Part shown: piece after piece, positions 7,955-15,719 of the stretch
Layout of the letters: every line of letters starts with the position of its first letter
Numbering within the stretch: position 1 is the stretch's first letter
Assembly (NCBI GenBank): GCA_005882995.1
Contig: VBCY01000370.1
Span: 1 to 36,286, forward strand
Length of the DNA: 36,286 bases
Direction: 5' to 3'
DNA from: Betaproteobacteria bacterium
GTDB taxonomy: Bacteria; Pseudomonadota; Gammaproteobacteria; Burkholderiales; Casimicrobiaceae
The notes under the pieces: generated by a model
What the model saw: the letters and a program-made list of their open reading frames with translations, nothing else
The model's database searches: none
Told to the model about the DNA's origin: nothing
Made by a program: the position numbers and the translations under genes

Positions 7955-8241
7955 CAGCCGCGGGTTATGCGTGCCCGCACGCGACGGCGCAATTCCTCCC
8001 GGTCAATCAGCTCCGTGGTGCTTGAATCGATCTCCCCCAGTCTGTGCAGAACCTCCGCTTCCCACGCGGACTCGGCATCTGCGTCAGACGGCCCGTCGAG
8101 GCTTGCGACCAGGCTGTGCGCCAACTCTGCGCGCTCGGCCTCCGAGAGACTCAGCGCCTCGGACCGCACTTTCTCAAGAGTCGGGCCCCACCCATATTCG
8201 CCTCCATGCAACGAACCGCAACACATCGTGAAGCATAGCAA
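7954..8241 (-). CDS. Addiction-module antitoxin (PF09720-like), start damaged
   Basis: From TLEKVRSEALSLSEAERAELAHSLVASLDG to the end (TELIDREELRRRVRARI) this is a typical small antitoxin of the 'addiction module' family that pairs with ParE/RelE toxins. The 5' end is odd. A perfect ribosome binding site (GGAGG, 8201-8205) precedes an ATG at 8195-8193, but that ATG is out of frame with the protein by one base. In-frame ATGs exist only further upstream (8241, 8226), without a ribosome binding site, and add unrelated residues. A small indel near the start has probably silenced the gene, so it may be a pseudogene. Confidence 0.65.
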   Translation of the reverse strand: MLCFTMCCGSLHGGEYGWGPTLEKVRSEALSLSEAERAELAHSLVASLDGPSDADAESAWEAEVLHRLGEIDSSTTELIDREELRRRVRARITRG

Positions 8242-8449
8242 ATCCTCTCGGATGTCGGGCCAACGGAGACTTTGCGCGCCGTCGCAGGTCCTACCGCTCG
8301 CCTATCGCGTTAAAGAAACGAAGGTTCCACCAATAGAACGGACGGGCTCGCCTGTTACGCTACCTTCACCAGCGTCCGGGCACGATGGTGGGGATAGCGA
8401 CTGATCCCCGTGGGGACGCCAATAAAGCAATGGCTTGTAGCTATACCGA

Positions 8450-8617
8450 GCTATTGCTTGGAGCGCTAACCCCACAATTAAGGTTGCCGTTGATCCAGCC
8501 TTCGAAATCGGCGACCCCGAGTTTTCTTGCGACGACCAGCGCCTTCCTCAGAAGATCGAAAACACTGGTGTTCTTGCTACACGCCTACCGTTTAAGCTCC
8601 AAAACGAGTGACTGCAT
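8450..8617 (-). pseudogene. N-terminal fragment of an AbiTii-like abortive-infection protein
   Basis: The frame starts MQSLVLELKR, hits TAG at codon 11 (8587-8585), and continues SVFDLLRKALVVARKLGVADFEGWINGNLN. In the proteins I recall as AbiTii the N-terminus reads like LVLELQRDALD..VSDLLRKALVVARKLG...F..WI..ELNGY. The stop stands near the aspartate of the 'RDALD' segment. After about 45 codons the likeness ends. The ATG has GAGGAAG at good spacing and follows the MT-A70 relic by 37 bp, so the two once formed an operon. AbiTii is associated with abortive infection against phage. Confidence 0.7.
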
Positions 8618-8654
8618 CGCGTCTTCCTCAATCACATGGTAGAACGCGGTGGTG

Positions 8655-8990
8655 TTAATCCTCGCGACCTGCCGCAATTACCTCTTCAACACCGGAGTGG
8701 TTTACGTACGTCGGCCATCTTGGATAGTAGTCATCGGACTGATCGCCCCATGTTTGCCAGCCTTTGCGGTGCCCCGTGCAAACAGTTCGAGATGGGGGCC
8801 GTGGCTGCACGCCTCGATGATCTTGTAGAGTTCATCGGGTTTGCGCGAGTGCTCGCGCTTTTGCGTTTTGATAATGTTGGGATCTGTCGTCGGCCGGGCG
8901 CAAGCGTACGCGCATCCTTGCCACGCACACCGAAAAAGCACCAGTTCCGTGACCTCGATGAGCACGGTCCTGGCATTCAAGACTCGTCAA
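8655..8990 (-). pseudogene. MT-A70 family DNA methyltransferase gene, three frameshifts
   Basis: The C-terminal part of an MT-A70 adenine methyltransferase can be followed through three frame changes. TELVLF is followed, after a shift, by GVRGKDARTLAPGRRQ. A second shift gives REHSRKPDELYKIIEACSHGPHLELFAR, which is the family's most conserved C-terminal block. A third shift gives KGWQTWGDQSDDYYPRWPTYVNH, with a natural stop at 8657-8655. The catalytic N-terminal half (DPPW-type motif) is not found upstream. Family members methylate adenine and are frequent on phages and islands. Confidence 0.85.
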
Positions 8991-9429
8991 CTCAGCTCGC
9001 CACCGGTCGAACATGAGAAAGTTCTGCCTGCGCGCCAGCTTGCCCACCTGGTACGCCGCAGTTGCGAGCACCTGTCAAGGACGATACAAAAGACTAGCGG
9101 CCAAAGAGTCTTCAAAGCATCCCTAGAGCAGCGGCGGAGCCACCGCTTGCGTTCCTCGCCGGCCCGGCAGATACTTTTTGGCGGCTGGTCTACAAACAGG
9201 CGGCAAGCGGGGGCGATGCCGCCAATCAAGGTTAGTCGCCTTGCCTCGCAAGCTGGCACGGATGGCTGCACTGAAATCCGGACGCAACGCAAGCCGTTCA
9301 TGATTGCGCCGGACATTCCTGTGAGCACCATGCGGACGAATGCGGGGAGGCTCGATTTTTGTCATGCATGTAATCGAGTCTCGGGAACAGCCGGGACTCG
9401 GGGTGCAATTCTTTAGCAGGGGAACGAAA
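8991..9429. other. Stretch without recognisable gene
   Basis: Several long frames exist on both strands but none resembles a known protein or has a plausible start. The stretch may contain the lost 5' part of the MT-A70 gene in unrecognisable form. The upstream region of the secreted protein at 9430 lies at its end. Confidence 0.35.
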
Positions 9430-10554
9430 ATGAGCAGAGGAAAGAGAAGTGGGATGGTAGCGATCGCGCTGGCGCTCGCAACGAATATGGCGGCTGCGGC
9501 ATCTTTGCCAGCCAACGACGGCGACAAGGCACCGGCGGCGCCGAGTGCGGCAGGGCTAGTGAAATTCTATCCGACGCCGCTCTCTTCCACGCCGATCGGC
9601 GTCGTCGAGGATCAGGAGGTATGGTTAGCGAAGGTGCAGGGCTTGATCGCGGGCGCTCCACCGTTGCTGCAGCAAAGCATGCTGTCGTCGCGTTCGAAGC
9701 AGGAGTTCTCGGCGAATGTCACATTGCTCCAGCAGATGCAGAAGGGTTCGCTCGACGAAGGCGCTGTCGCTGTGAAGAGCCTTGCCAAGGATGGGAAGCT
9801 GGGAACGAAGGGACTCGATGTGAATAGCCCCCTCGGGTCAGGGAACGGCGACCTGGTCTACACGGCGCTGTCTCCGTGCCGGATCATGGACTCACGGACC
9901 GGGGGTGGTGGCCTCTCGAACCCCCTTGTGGGAAATCATCTCTATTCGATTCCCGGGTTCACGAGCACGAACTGGGGTCTCTATGGTGGAGACTCGGGCT
10001 CCAATTGCGGCCTCAGCAACAGCGTCGGAAGCAACATTTGGGCAGTGGCGCTCGTGATCACGATCCTCAACCCCAATTTCGACGCTTATCTTGGCGTTTC
10101 TGATAGCAGCACCCTGTCGACGGTGCTGTCGACCGTCGCGTTGAATTACACTCATAACCAAGGCTTATCGACGGTGTACATCGTGCCGCAGACCCTCGGC
10201 AACACGATCTACTTCGCCATGCCCGCGGCACTTACCGCCAACATCATCTTTGACGTCATCGGCTACTTTGCAGTTTCGGAGGCGACGGCGCTGGATTGCA
10301 GTCAGGTCAACAGCGGGGACGTAATTGTTCCAAATAACACCCCCACCAACGTCACCGTCGCGTGTCCAGCCGGTTTCACCCTGACCGGTGGTGGTTTTTA
10401 CATCAACGAGGGATCGCTGGGTGTTGTCAACGACTGGCTGTGGACGAATTTCCCGGTATCCAGCAACACTTGGCAATCAAATTATTCGAATCAAACGGGA
10501 GGCGATCGGCATGGCCGCAGTTACGCTATCTGCTGCCGTGTCCCAGGGAGGTGA
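9430..10554 (+). CDS. Exported protein with CRxxDSR...GYF beta-domain
   Basis: The ATG at 9430 has AGGGGA upstream and opens a signal peptide (residues 1 to about 25, ending AAAASLP), giving 374 residues. Residues about 140-290 carry the pattern SPCRIMDSRTGGG, later TVLSTVALNYTHNQGLSTVYIVP and IIFDVIGYFAVSE. It matches a known exported beta-domain in which a PCR(I/V)xD(T/S)R motif starts and a DVxGYF motif ends the unit, often in surface or adhesion-type proteins. Cysteines are paired in number (PCR, SNCG, LDCSQ, VACPAG, ICCR), fitting disulfides. The last 90 residues form a separate domain with CPAGFTLTGGGFYI. No catalytic site is seen. A strong terminator follows. Confidence 0.85.
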   Translation: MSRGKRSGMVAIALALATNMAAAASLPANDGDKAPAAPSAAGLVKFYPTPLSSTPIGVVEDQEVWLAKVQGLIAGAPPLLQQSMLSSRSKQEFSANVTLLQQMQKGSLDEGAVAVKSLAKDGKLGTKGLDVNSPLGSGNGDLVYTALSPCRIMDSRTGGGGLSNPLVGNHLYSIPGFTSTNWGLYGGDSGSNCGLSNSVGSNIWAVALVITILNPNFDAYLGVSDSSTLSTVLSTVALNYTHNQGLSTVYIVPQTLGNTIYFAMPAALTANIIFDVIGYFAVSEATALDCSQVNSGDVIVPNNTPTNVTVACPAGFTLTGGGFYINEGSLGVVNDWLWTNFPVSSNTWQSNYSNQTGGDRHGRSYAICCRVPGR

Positions 10555-10606
10555 TCCGGGCAGCTAATGCAACTGGCAGCGCCTGCCATGGTAGTTGTGA
10601 CCGCAG

Positions 10607-10631
10607 CCCCCGGGTTTCACCCGGGGGTTTT
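10607..10631 (+). terminator. Rho-independent terminator of the exported-protein gene
   Basis: CCCCCGGGT, a TTC loop, and ACCCGGGGG form a perfect 9-bp stem followed by TTTT. It lies 53 bp after the stop codon of the exported-protein gene. Confidence 0.85.
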
Positions 10632-11830
10632 CGTCCCCGACAGTTGCAGCCTCGCAAGCCAATCGCGCAGCATGCGTCTTCCCTTGGCTATCGCCGGCAC
10701 ACAGGTACGCTAGCTAAGTAGTTCTCGGGCGCACGGACGGGAAGCGACCGCGCCGACTTCGGGTCGAGAGCGATCATTCAACGACTCGCTCCTGCGCGCT
10801 TCCTGGTCCCGCAGCGCCCTCGATCTTCGCTTGACCGTTCGCCCATCCTACAAGGAAATCGGAGCGCGCTGATTACCGCGGCAGTACTAATGGTCTAGTT
10901 TGAATGCGTGACAAAGACCAAACCGCCCCGACCCGTCAAAGACCCGTGGCACGCGGTCAGCGTTGTCGGTGGGACCAGGGCGTGCCCAGCTGCGGAGGAG
11001 CTGCGCGGCAAACGCTTCTTGAGCGCCGAGGCGCCCCGTTTGCCGCTTCCAGAATGTTCGTCGCCTTGGCGCTGCAAATGCACTTACCGTCATCACTCGG
11101 ATCGTCGTGCAATTTCCCGTCGAGAGACGGATCGCGGTGGATTCCCCAGGCCCAGGCTTGCGAAAGAAAGGCGCGGTGGGCTCCAGCCGCGCGGACGCCG
11201 GATAGACGATTAGGACGGAGCATCCGCCATTGCTCACTCTTGCTTTTTCCTTCGACACTGGTTCTCAGCACGCCTGTTTTCAGGGCCCGCATAAGCTCGA
11301 TACCGATGTTATCTCCCGTTCATTCGGCGAAGCGGACGCGATTATTTCGACGAGCAAACCCGAGCTGCGTTTCCCGATTGCATAACCGAACTCATTCGGT
11401 CTCGATTCAAAGGAAGAATCGTTCGTCGCGACTCATATGATGTTTGGTTTGCGGGACCCGTTACGCGGTGCGGACCTCCCGAATCCGACATTCCCCACAT
11501 TGATCGCACTCGCGTTTGATAGCCGTGATCGTACGTCCCCGAAGCCCCTTACGGCATTAAGCTATGAAATAGCAATATGATTTTGGTGTAGGCCATTGAA
11601 TTCGGCGTGAATGCGACACCCGCCAATACAATCAGTAACTTGAATCGTATTTCTTTCGTATTAATTCAACGGCGCTAGAGCTGCCGCTGTGCGTTTCTAT
11701 GCGCGATGCGCGCTGGGCGAATAGGAGAGCGGGGTGAGAGGAACTTCATCGCAACGAAGGGACCCTAACTGTCGCTGTGCGCCACGAGTCAAGTTGTTTT
11801 CCACTGGCGCCGCTCCGAGGAGGATCACCT
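10632..11830. other. 1.2-kb stretch without recognisable genes
   Basis: Frames of up to about 180 codons occur, but their products are rich in Arg, Ser and Pro and look like off-frame readings of GC-rich DNA. From about 11540 to 11700 the sequence is clearly poorer in G and C than its surroundings. The ribosome binding site of the HEPN-like gene (GAGGAGGA) ends the stretch. I see no RNA gene, repeat or origin. Confidence 0.4.
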
Positions 11831-12385
11831 ATGCACGAGACCCATGTCGACGATGAATCGAGGCGCACCGCTGCGCTGGCTCTTTGGCGGTACGGCCATG
11901 ATTACTTGAAAGCGGCACGAACCCTATGTGAGAACGACCATATTGCCTGCAACGAGTCGCAAGCTCTCTACCATCTAGCTGCGCAAGGCATCGAGTTCGC
12001 GCTGAAGTCGCACTTGCGAGCGAAAGGGGTGACGCCCGGCGACCTGAGCGCGAGGATCGGCCATTCACTGCTCGACGCGTTGCAGGAAGCGATGGCACGC
12101 GATCTTGCGCCACCACCTGTCGACGTCTTGCGCGCGATTCAGCTCATTGCGCCGTACCATCGGCACGACCAATTTCGCTTTCTCGCGGTCCGCCACGGGG
12201 AGTTTCCAGACCTTGCGCCGCTACTCGCTGCAGGGACCTGGATCCTCGCCCAGACCGCAAAGGACGTAGTTGCCGACTATTTCGCTTATCACGGCCACGC
12301 CTCCGCACCGGCGAGTGAAGAGATGCTCCGATTGATGCGAGCGGACCTGCAGATGACCGTCCGCAACATCCCGACGTTGCAATAG
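11831..12385 (+). CDS. HEPN-like domain protein
   Basis: The ATG at 11831 follows GAGGAGGA at ideal distance and gives 184 residues. The all-helical protein has the features of the HEPN/AbiU2-like group: an N-terminal helix with YLKAARTL, the QALYHLAAQGIEFALKSHLRAKGV helix, GHSLLDALQEA, and a C-terminal DQFRFLAVRH segment. HEPN proteins are often RNases or parts of toxin-antitoxin and defence systems, usually with a nucleotidyltransferase partner. No such partner lies beside this gene. A canonical R-x4-6-H catalytic motif cannot be assigned with certainty; the best candidate is FRFLAVRH. A relic of a close paralogue lies at 15.58 kb. Confidence 0.75.
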   Translation: MHETHVDDESRRTAALALWRYGHDYLKAARTLCENDHIACNESQALYHLAAQGIEFALKSHLRAKGVTPGDLSARIGHSLLDALQEAMARDLAPPPVDVLRAIQLIAPYHRHDQFRFLAVRHGEFPDLAPLLAAGTWILAQTAKDVVADYFAYHGHASAPASEEMLRLMRADLQMTVRNIPTLQ

Positions 12386-12572
12386 TCGCGAGCGGGCGCC
12401 GATGCTTCCGCACGTCTCGTTGGCTGAAGTGCGGTCCTAATCAGGTAACGCGAAAACAGAGTTGACGTGACTTCGGGCGAAGGAGCGTCGCTTCTGCTGA
12501 ATGGCTATGCAACCTTCGTCAACGAACGATTGCGATTCTGGCGACAATCGCCGGGCCGGCCAATCGCTCGAC

Positions 12573-12872
12573 TCACCGAGTCCGGGAGGATTTCTTTTGC
12601 GCCTTACGTGACTTCTTTGCCTTCATCGTCGCCGGTGCCCCGTGGCTGCGCCTCGCTTCTCGGAGTCGGTCAAGTGGTGCAAGCGCCAACGAAGCATTGA
12701 GGGCGGTTGCCAATGCCGCGTCTCCACTCACGAGATCGATCCAGGCGAGCTCATAACCTTTGCGTCTTCCCTTCGGTGCCAGATGCAAGCGCTCCGGCGA
12801 TATCGTAAGCGTGTACGGACGGCCCTTTATGCTCAGTTCTCTTTTGAGCCGGCTATCGAGTTTGGTGGTCAA
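12573..12872 (-). CDS. Small conserved hypothetical protein
   Basis: The protein has 99 residues from a TTG start with GGGAG close upstream. The first 65 residues follow a pattern I know from many betaproteobacterial genomes: LDSRLKRELSIKGRPYTLTISPERLHL, KGRRKGYELAWIDLVSGDAALATALNASL. The tail is very basic (KAKKSRKAQKKSSRTR) and may bind nucleic acid. The function of the family is unknown. It stands downstream of the Crp/Fnr regulator in the same direction, about 110 bp away. Confidence 0.75.
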   Translation of the reverse strand: MTTKLDSRLKRELSIKGRPYTLTISPERLHLAPKGRRKGYELAWIDLVSGDAALATALNASLALAPLDRLREARRSHGAPATMKAKKSRKAQKKSSRTR

Positions 12873-12982
12873 TGTCTCCCGCCGCGAGTTTTCATGTCAA
12901 CAACAATGGAAACGGTGCGCAAAATCTCATTGTGATCGCCGACTCAACCGGGCACAAGTCTGGCAGACGCTGGTGAGGTGCA

Positions 12983-13795
12983 TCAGGGTCGTCGGCTTCC
13001 CTTGTTCGAAGGCGACGAGTCGGGTGCGTCCCCGTGGTGCCTGCGGCCGCTGACGTCCGCACTCGATCCCACATTTGTTCGCTGCCATTTGATCAGGCGT
13101 CGGTATTCCGCCTTGACAACTTCATAGCACTCGCAGACCTTGGCCTCCAGAGCGGCGCGGTCCCGAACAACGATCACTCCATGCCGGTACGAGATCCAGC
13201 CGTTCGATTGCAGTGTCTTGGCGATGAGTGCGAGTCTCTCTCGCCGCACGCCGAGCATATTTGCAATCAGCTGCTGCGTCATTTTTAGTACGTTGCCATC
13301 GATACGGTCGAGACTCAGAAGCAACCATCGGCACAATTGCTGCTCGAGCGTGTGGTGACGATTGCAGAGCGCGGACTGCGCAGTGTGGGTCCATACCGCC
13401 TGAATGTATCGCAGCAGCACCCGCTGCACGACTCCACCGCGCTTCATCTCTCGCCGCAACGCGGACGTTTTCCAGCGTAGCGCTGTGCCCGCGCTCTGCA
13501 CGGTGGCAAGTGTAAGCGTCGTATCGCCGCCCAAGATAAGTCCCAATCCAACCCCGCCTTCGCGCCCGGTCAGCGAGACTTCGGCGCTATCGCCATTTCG
13601 CAAAACGCCGACCAACGACACAATACAGGTCTCAGGAAAGTAGAAGTGTTCCTGGGCGTCGCCCGGCTCATGCAGCTTCTGACCGAGCGCGAGGTCCACG
13701 TGCTCGAGCGCTGGCATAAGGCGCGCAAGATCCGCGCTAGGAAGCGACGCCAACAAACGGTTCATCGGAATCGAGTTGCGATTTGAGCGCGCCAT
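12983..13795 (-). CDS. Crp/Fnr family transcriptional regulator
   Basis: This 270-residue protein has an N-terminal cyclic-nucleotide-binding-like beta-barrel (residues about 10-130, with LHEPGDAQEHFYFPETCIVSLVGVLRNG). A dimerisation helix follows (YIQAVWTHTAQSALCNRHHTLEQQLCRWLLLSLDRI), then a winged helix (MTQQLIANMLGVRRERLALIAKTLQSNGWI, then YRHGVIVVRDRAALE). The cAMP-contact motif of Crp and the four Fnr cysteines are not present, so the signal is unknown. The last 40 residues are a basic, disordered extension. An internal ATG at 13765 (MNRLLASLP) is a plausible alternative start. Confidence 0.88.
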   Translation of the reverse strand: MARSNRNSIPMNRLLASLPSADLARLMPALEHVDLALGQKLHEPGDAQEHFYFPETCIVSLVGVLRNGDSAEVSLTGREGGVGLGLILGGDTTLTLATVQSAGTALRWKTSALRREMKRGGVVQRVLLRYIQAVWTHTAQSALCNRHHTLEQQLCRWLLLSLDRIDGNVLKMTQQLIANMLGVRRERLALIAKTLQSNGWISYRHGVIVVRDRAALEAKVCECYEVVKAEYRRLIKWQRTNVGSSADVSGRRHHGDAPDSSPSNKGSRRP

Positions 13796-14092
13796 AACTT
13801 GGTTTTATGTGAGGGTACGATCATCCGCCAACTGCAGACAATGCTCACTTGCCGGGACACATCTTGCGGCGGAAATTTTAGCCACGTTTTTGGAGGCCGG
13901 TGCAGGGTAATGCTAAAGACTAGTTCCACGCCCCGAGTGTGTGATTCCGCACACTTGCTGACGTGGCGCTGGCTAACGCGCAAAGTATAGGAAGCGTGGG
14001 AGCGCTGTCGATTGGAGCGATCTCGCATCTCCGATGACAAAATCTATTTTCAGGATTCTTGCACCGAGCGTCCGTATGTCGCGAGGAGACCC

Positions 14093-14455
14093 ATGATAGT
14101 AAACGACAACTCCACCACGAAGAGGAAGACGACGATGAACAAGAAAACGATGCCAAAAGACTCCATCTCAGCGGTGGCGCAAGCTGAACGCATCCTCAAT
14201 CAGACATTGGCTTATCACGCGGCCATAGCGGTGCATGAAGTGAGGGACCGTCTCAATTTGAGCGTACAGGAAATTCGCCTTGCTGTTTCTCCTCTGCTTA
14301 AAGAGGCGCCAGGTCATTGCCGAGTTACCTGCACCATTACCAGCGTGGCATTGCCCGAGTCAGCGATGCCGAACCCTCCCGGGCGCCCTGCGAAGACCGT
14401 CTCATCGGCACCGGCGCAACGAGATAAAGCAAGAAAAAGCGCTAATTCGGCGTGA
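14093..14455 (+). CDS. Small hypothetical protein, possibly with helix-turn-helix
   Basis: The ATG at 14093 follows GAGGAGA and gives 120 residues; a second ATG at 14135 also has a purine-rich leader. The N-terminus is rich in Lys, Asn and Thr. The middle (AVHEVRDRLNLSVQEIRLAVSPLLKEA) reads like the two helices of a winged helix-turn-helix. The C-terminus is low-complexity. It is divergent from the Crp/Fnr gene, with about 300 bp between them. I do not recognise a family. Confidence 0.5.
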   Translation: MIVNDNSTTKRKTTMNKKTMPKDSISAVAQAERILNQTLAYHAAIAVHEVRDRLNLSVQEIRLAVSPLLKEAPGHCRVTCTITSVALPESAMPNPPGRPAKTVSSAPAQRDKARKSANSA

Positions 14456-14643
14456 CTCTGATGTAGACCACTGCGGCGGGAATCAGACATACCGAAGGTG
14501 GCCCTCCCGGCGACCGGATACTCCGGCGAAGAGTCTGATTTCGTGATCGGCGACGGTTCGTTTTGTTAAGGACGAACGTTGTCGTGTATTCTTCCGCCGT
14601 GCTCTGCGTTCGATTCCCGATGACGCGCGCACGAGGCGGCTGA

Positions 14644-15428
14644 ATGCCGACGTCTCCGGCCGCTCGGCAGCCGGGCGCGACGGCGGTGCTCGGATCGTCG
14701 TGCGTGGCGATGCTGGCCGTGGGCGCCAACGGTACGGCAATCATGGCCGCGCTGCCGACGATGCGCACCGAACTGTCCCTTGATCCGGCGGGCGTGCAGT
14801 GGGCAATCAACGCCTACCTGGTTGTTTCTGCGGCCTGCATCGTGATCGGCGGCGCGGCAGCGGATCGGTTCGGTGCGCGACGGGTCGCGATGTTCGGCTT
14901 GGCGCTGTTCGCCATCGCATCGTCGATCATCGCGATTGCGTCTGACGAGCCCACGCTCGGCACCGCGAAGGCGGCCGCGAGTCCTTGCAGCGCGCGCCCG
15001 ACGAGTAACACGCTCACGGCCGTTGGCATCAGCGCGCCATCCGATCAGCGGGGGGCGGCTATCGCTGCATGGAGCGGATTCCTGATGCTGGGTTTCAGCG
15101 TCGGGCCGCTCATTGGCGGCGCGCTCACGCACCTCGCGGGGTGGCGGCTGATCTTCTGGCTCAACGTCGTGCTCATGCTGGCCGCCATTGGAGGCTTGGT
15201 TCTTGCAGGCCCGGCGCCTCCGCGTCCCGACCGTACGCAACGCAGGCCGGCGGATTGGCTCGGTTTTGTCCTGCTCGCGACCCTGCACTTTTCTTGGCGG
15301 CAGCATCGGCGTTGCCGGCGGCGCGATCGCTTTTGCGTTGGTCCGGATTCGTCGCTGTTTCGGCGATGCTCGCGGTGGTGGGCATCCTCGGCGTGATACT
15401 CAGCCGCTGGATTCCGGAGACAGCTTAA
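14644..15428 (+). pseudogene. DHA2-type MFS transporter, internally inverted and deleted
   Basis: The first 100 residues are a normal MFS N-terminus: ALPTMRTELSLDPAGVQWAINAYLV, then the loop GGAAADRFGARRVAMFGL. At 14955-15014 the plus strand reads nonsense, while the minus strand reads VLLVGRALQGLAAAFAVPS, the sequence expected at this place. A 60-bp block has therefore been flipped. The frame goes on through TLTAVGISAPSDQRGAAIAAWSGFLMLGFSVGPLIGGAL to DWLGFVLLATL. It then breaks, and pieces LGGSIGVAGGAIAFAL and SGFVAVSAMLAVVGILGVIL of the last helices follow in two other frames, ending at 15428. About 200 residues between helices 7 and 13 are missing. The gene is dead; intact relatives are 14-helix drug exporters. 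Confidence 0.88.
14955..15014 (-). other. 60-bp inverted block inside the MFS pseudogene
   Basis: Flipping this block restores the reading DEPT-SVLLVGRALQGLAAAFAVPS-TLTAVG in one frame. In the restored sequence the block is bordered by GAGCGTG and CACGCTC, 7-bp inverted repeats that could have mediated the event. The present left border lacks six of these bases. Confidence 0.75.
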
Positions 15429-15580
15429 GCACCGCGCATGACGCGCTTGGGATCGTCGCGACGCAGTCGAACCACAACTCGCCGTACGTTACGTCCCACT
15501 TCGCGCCCTCTGCTACGTCAGCAATCGGCTTGCCGCGTACTTCGCCCTTCGGCCAAGAGATCATCGGTCCTTGGAAGACG

Positions 15581-15650
15581 CCCGCGATTCACCTCATTGC
15601 GCCGTACCATCGGCACAATAAGTTTCGCTATCTATTGCTGCGAGCGACCC
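15581..15650 (+). pseudogene. Relic of a HEPN-like gene
   Basis: Bases 15584-15616 match 12134-12166 of the intact HEPN-like gene at 32 of 33 positions. The frame reads AIHLIAPYHRHNKFRYLLLR against AIQLIAPYHRHDQFRFLAVR. No start, stop or further helices can be recognised around it. Confidence 0.75.
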
Positions 15651-15719
15651 ACCTTGCTCTTGCGGTTTACACCCTCTACGGCAAGTCGCACATGCGGCCC
15701 ACCGGCGAATGCAACCGTA

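Noticed and set aside
14566-15306. 246-codon minus-strand frame opposite the MFS pseudogene
   Set aside because: It has low complexity and no start signal. The only meaningful minus-strand reading is the inverted TM4 block, which is in another frame.
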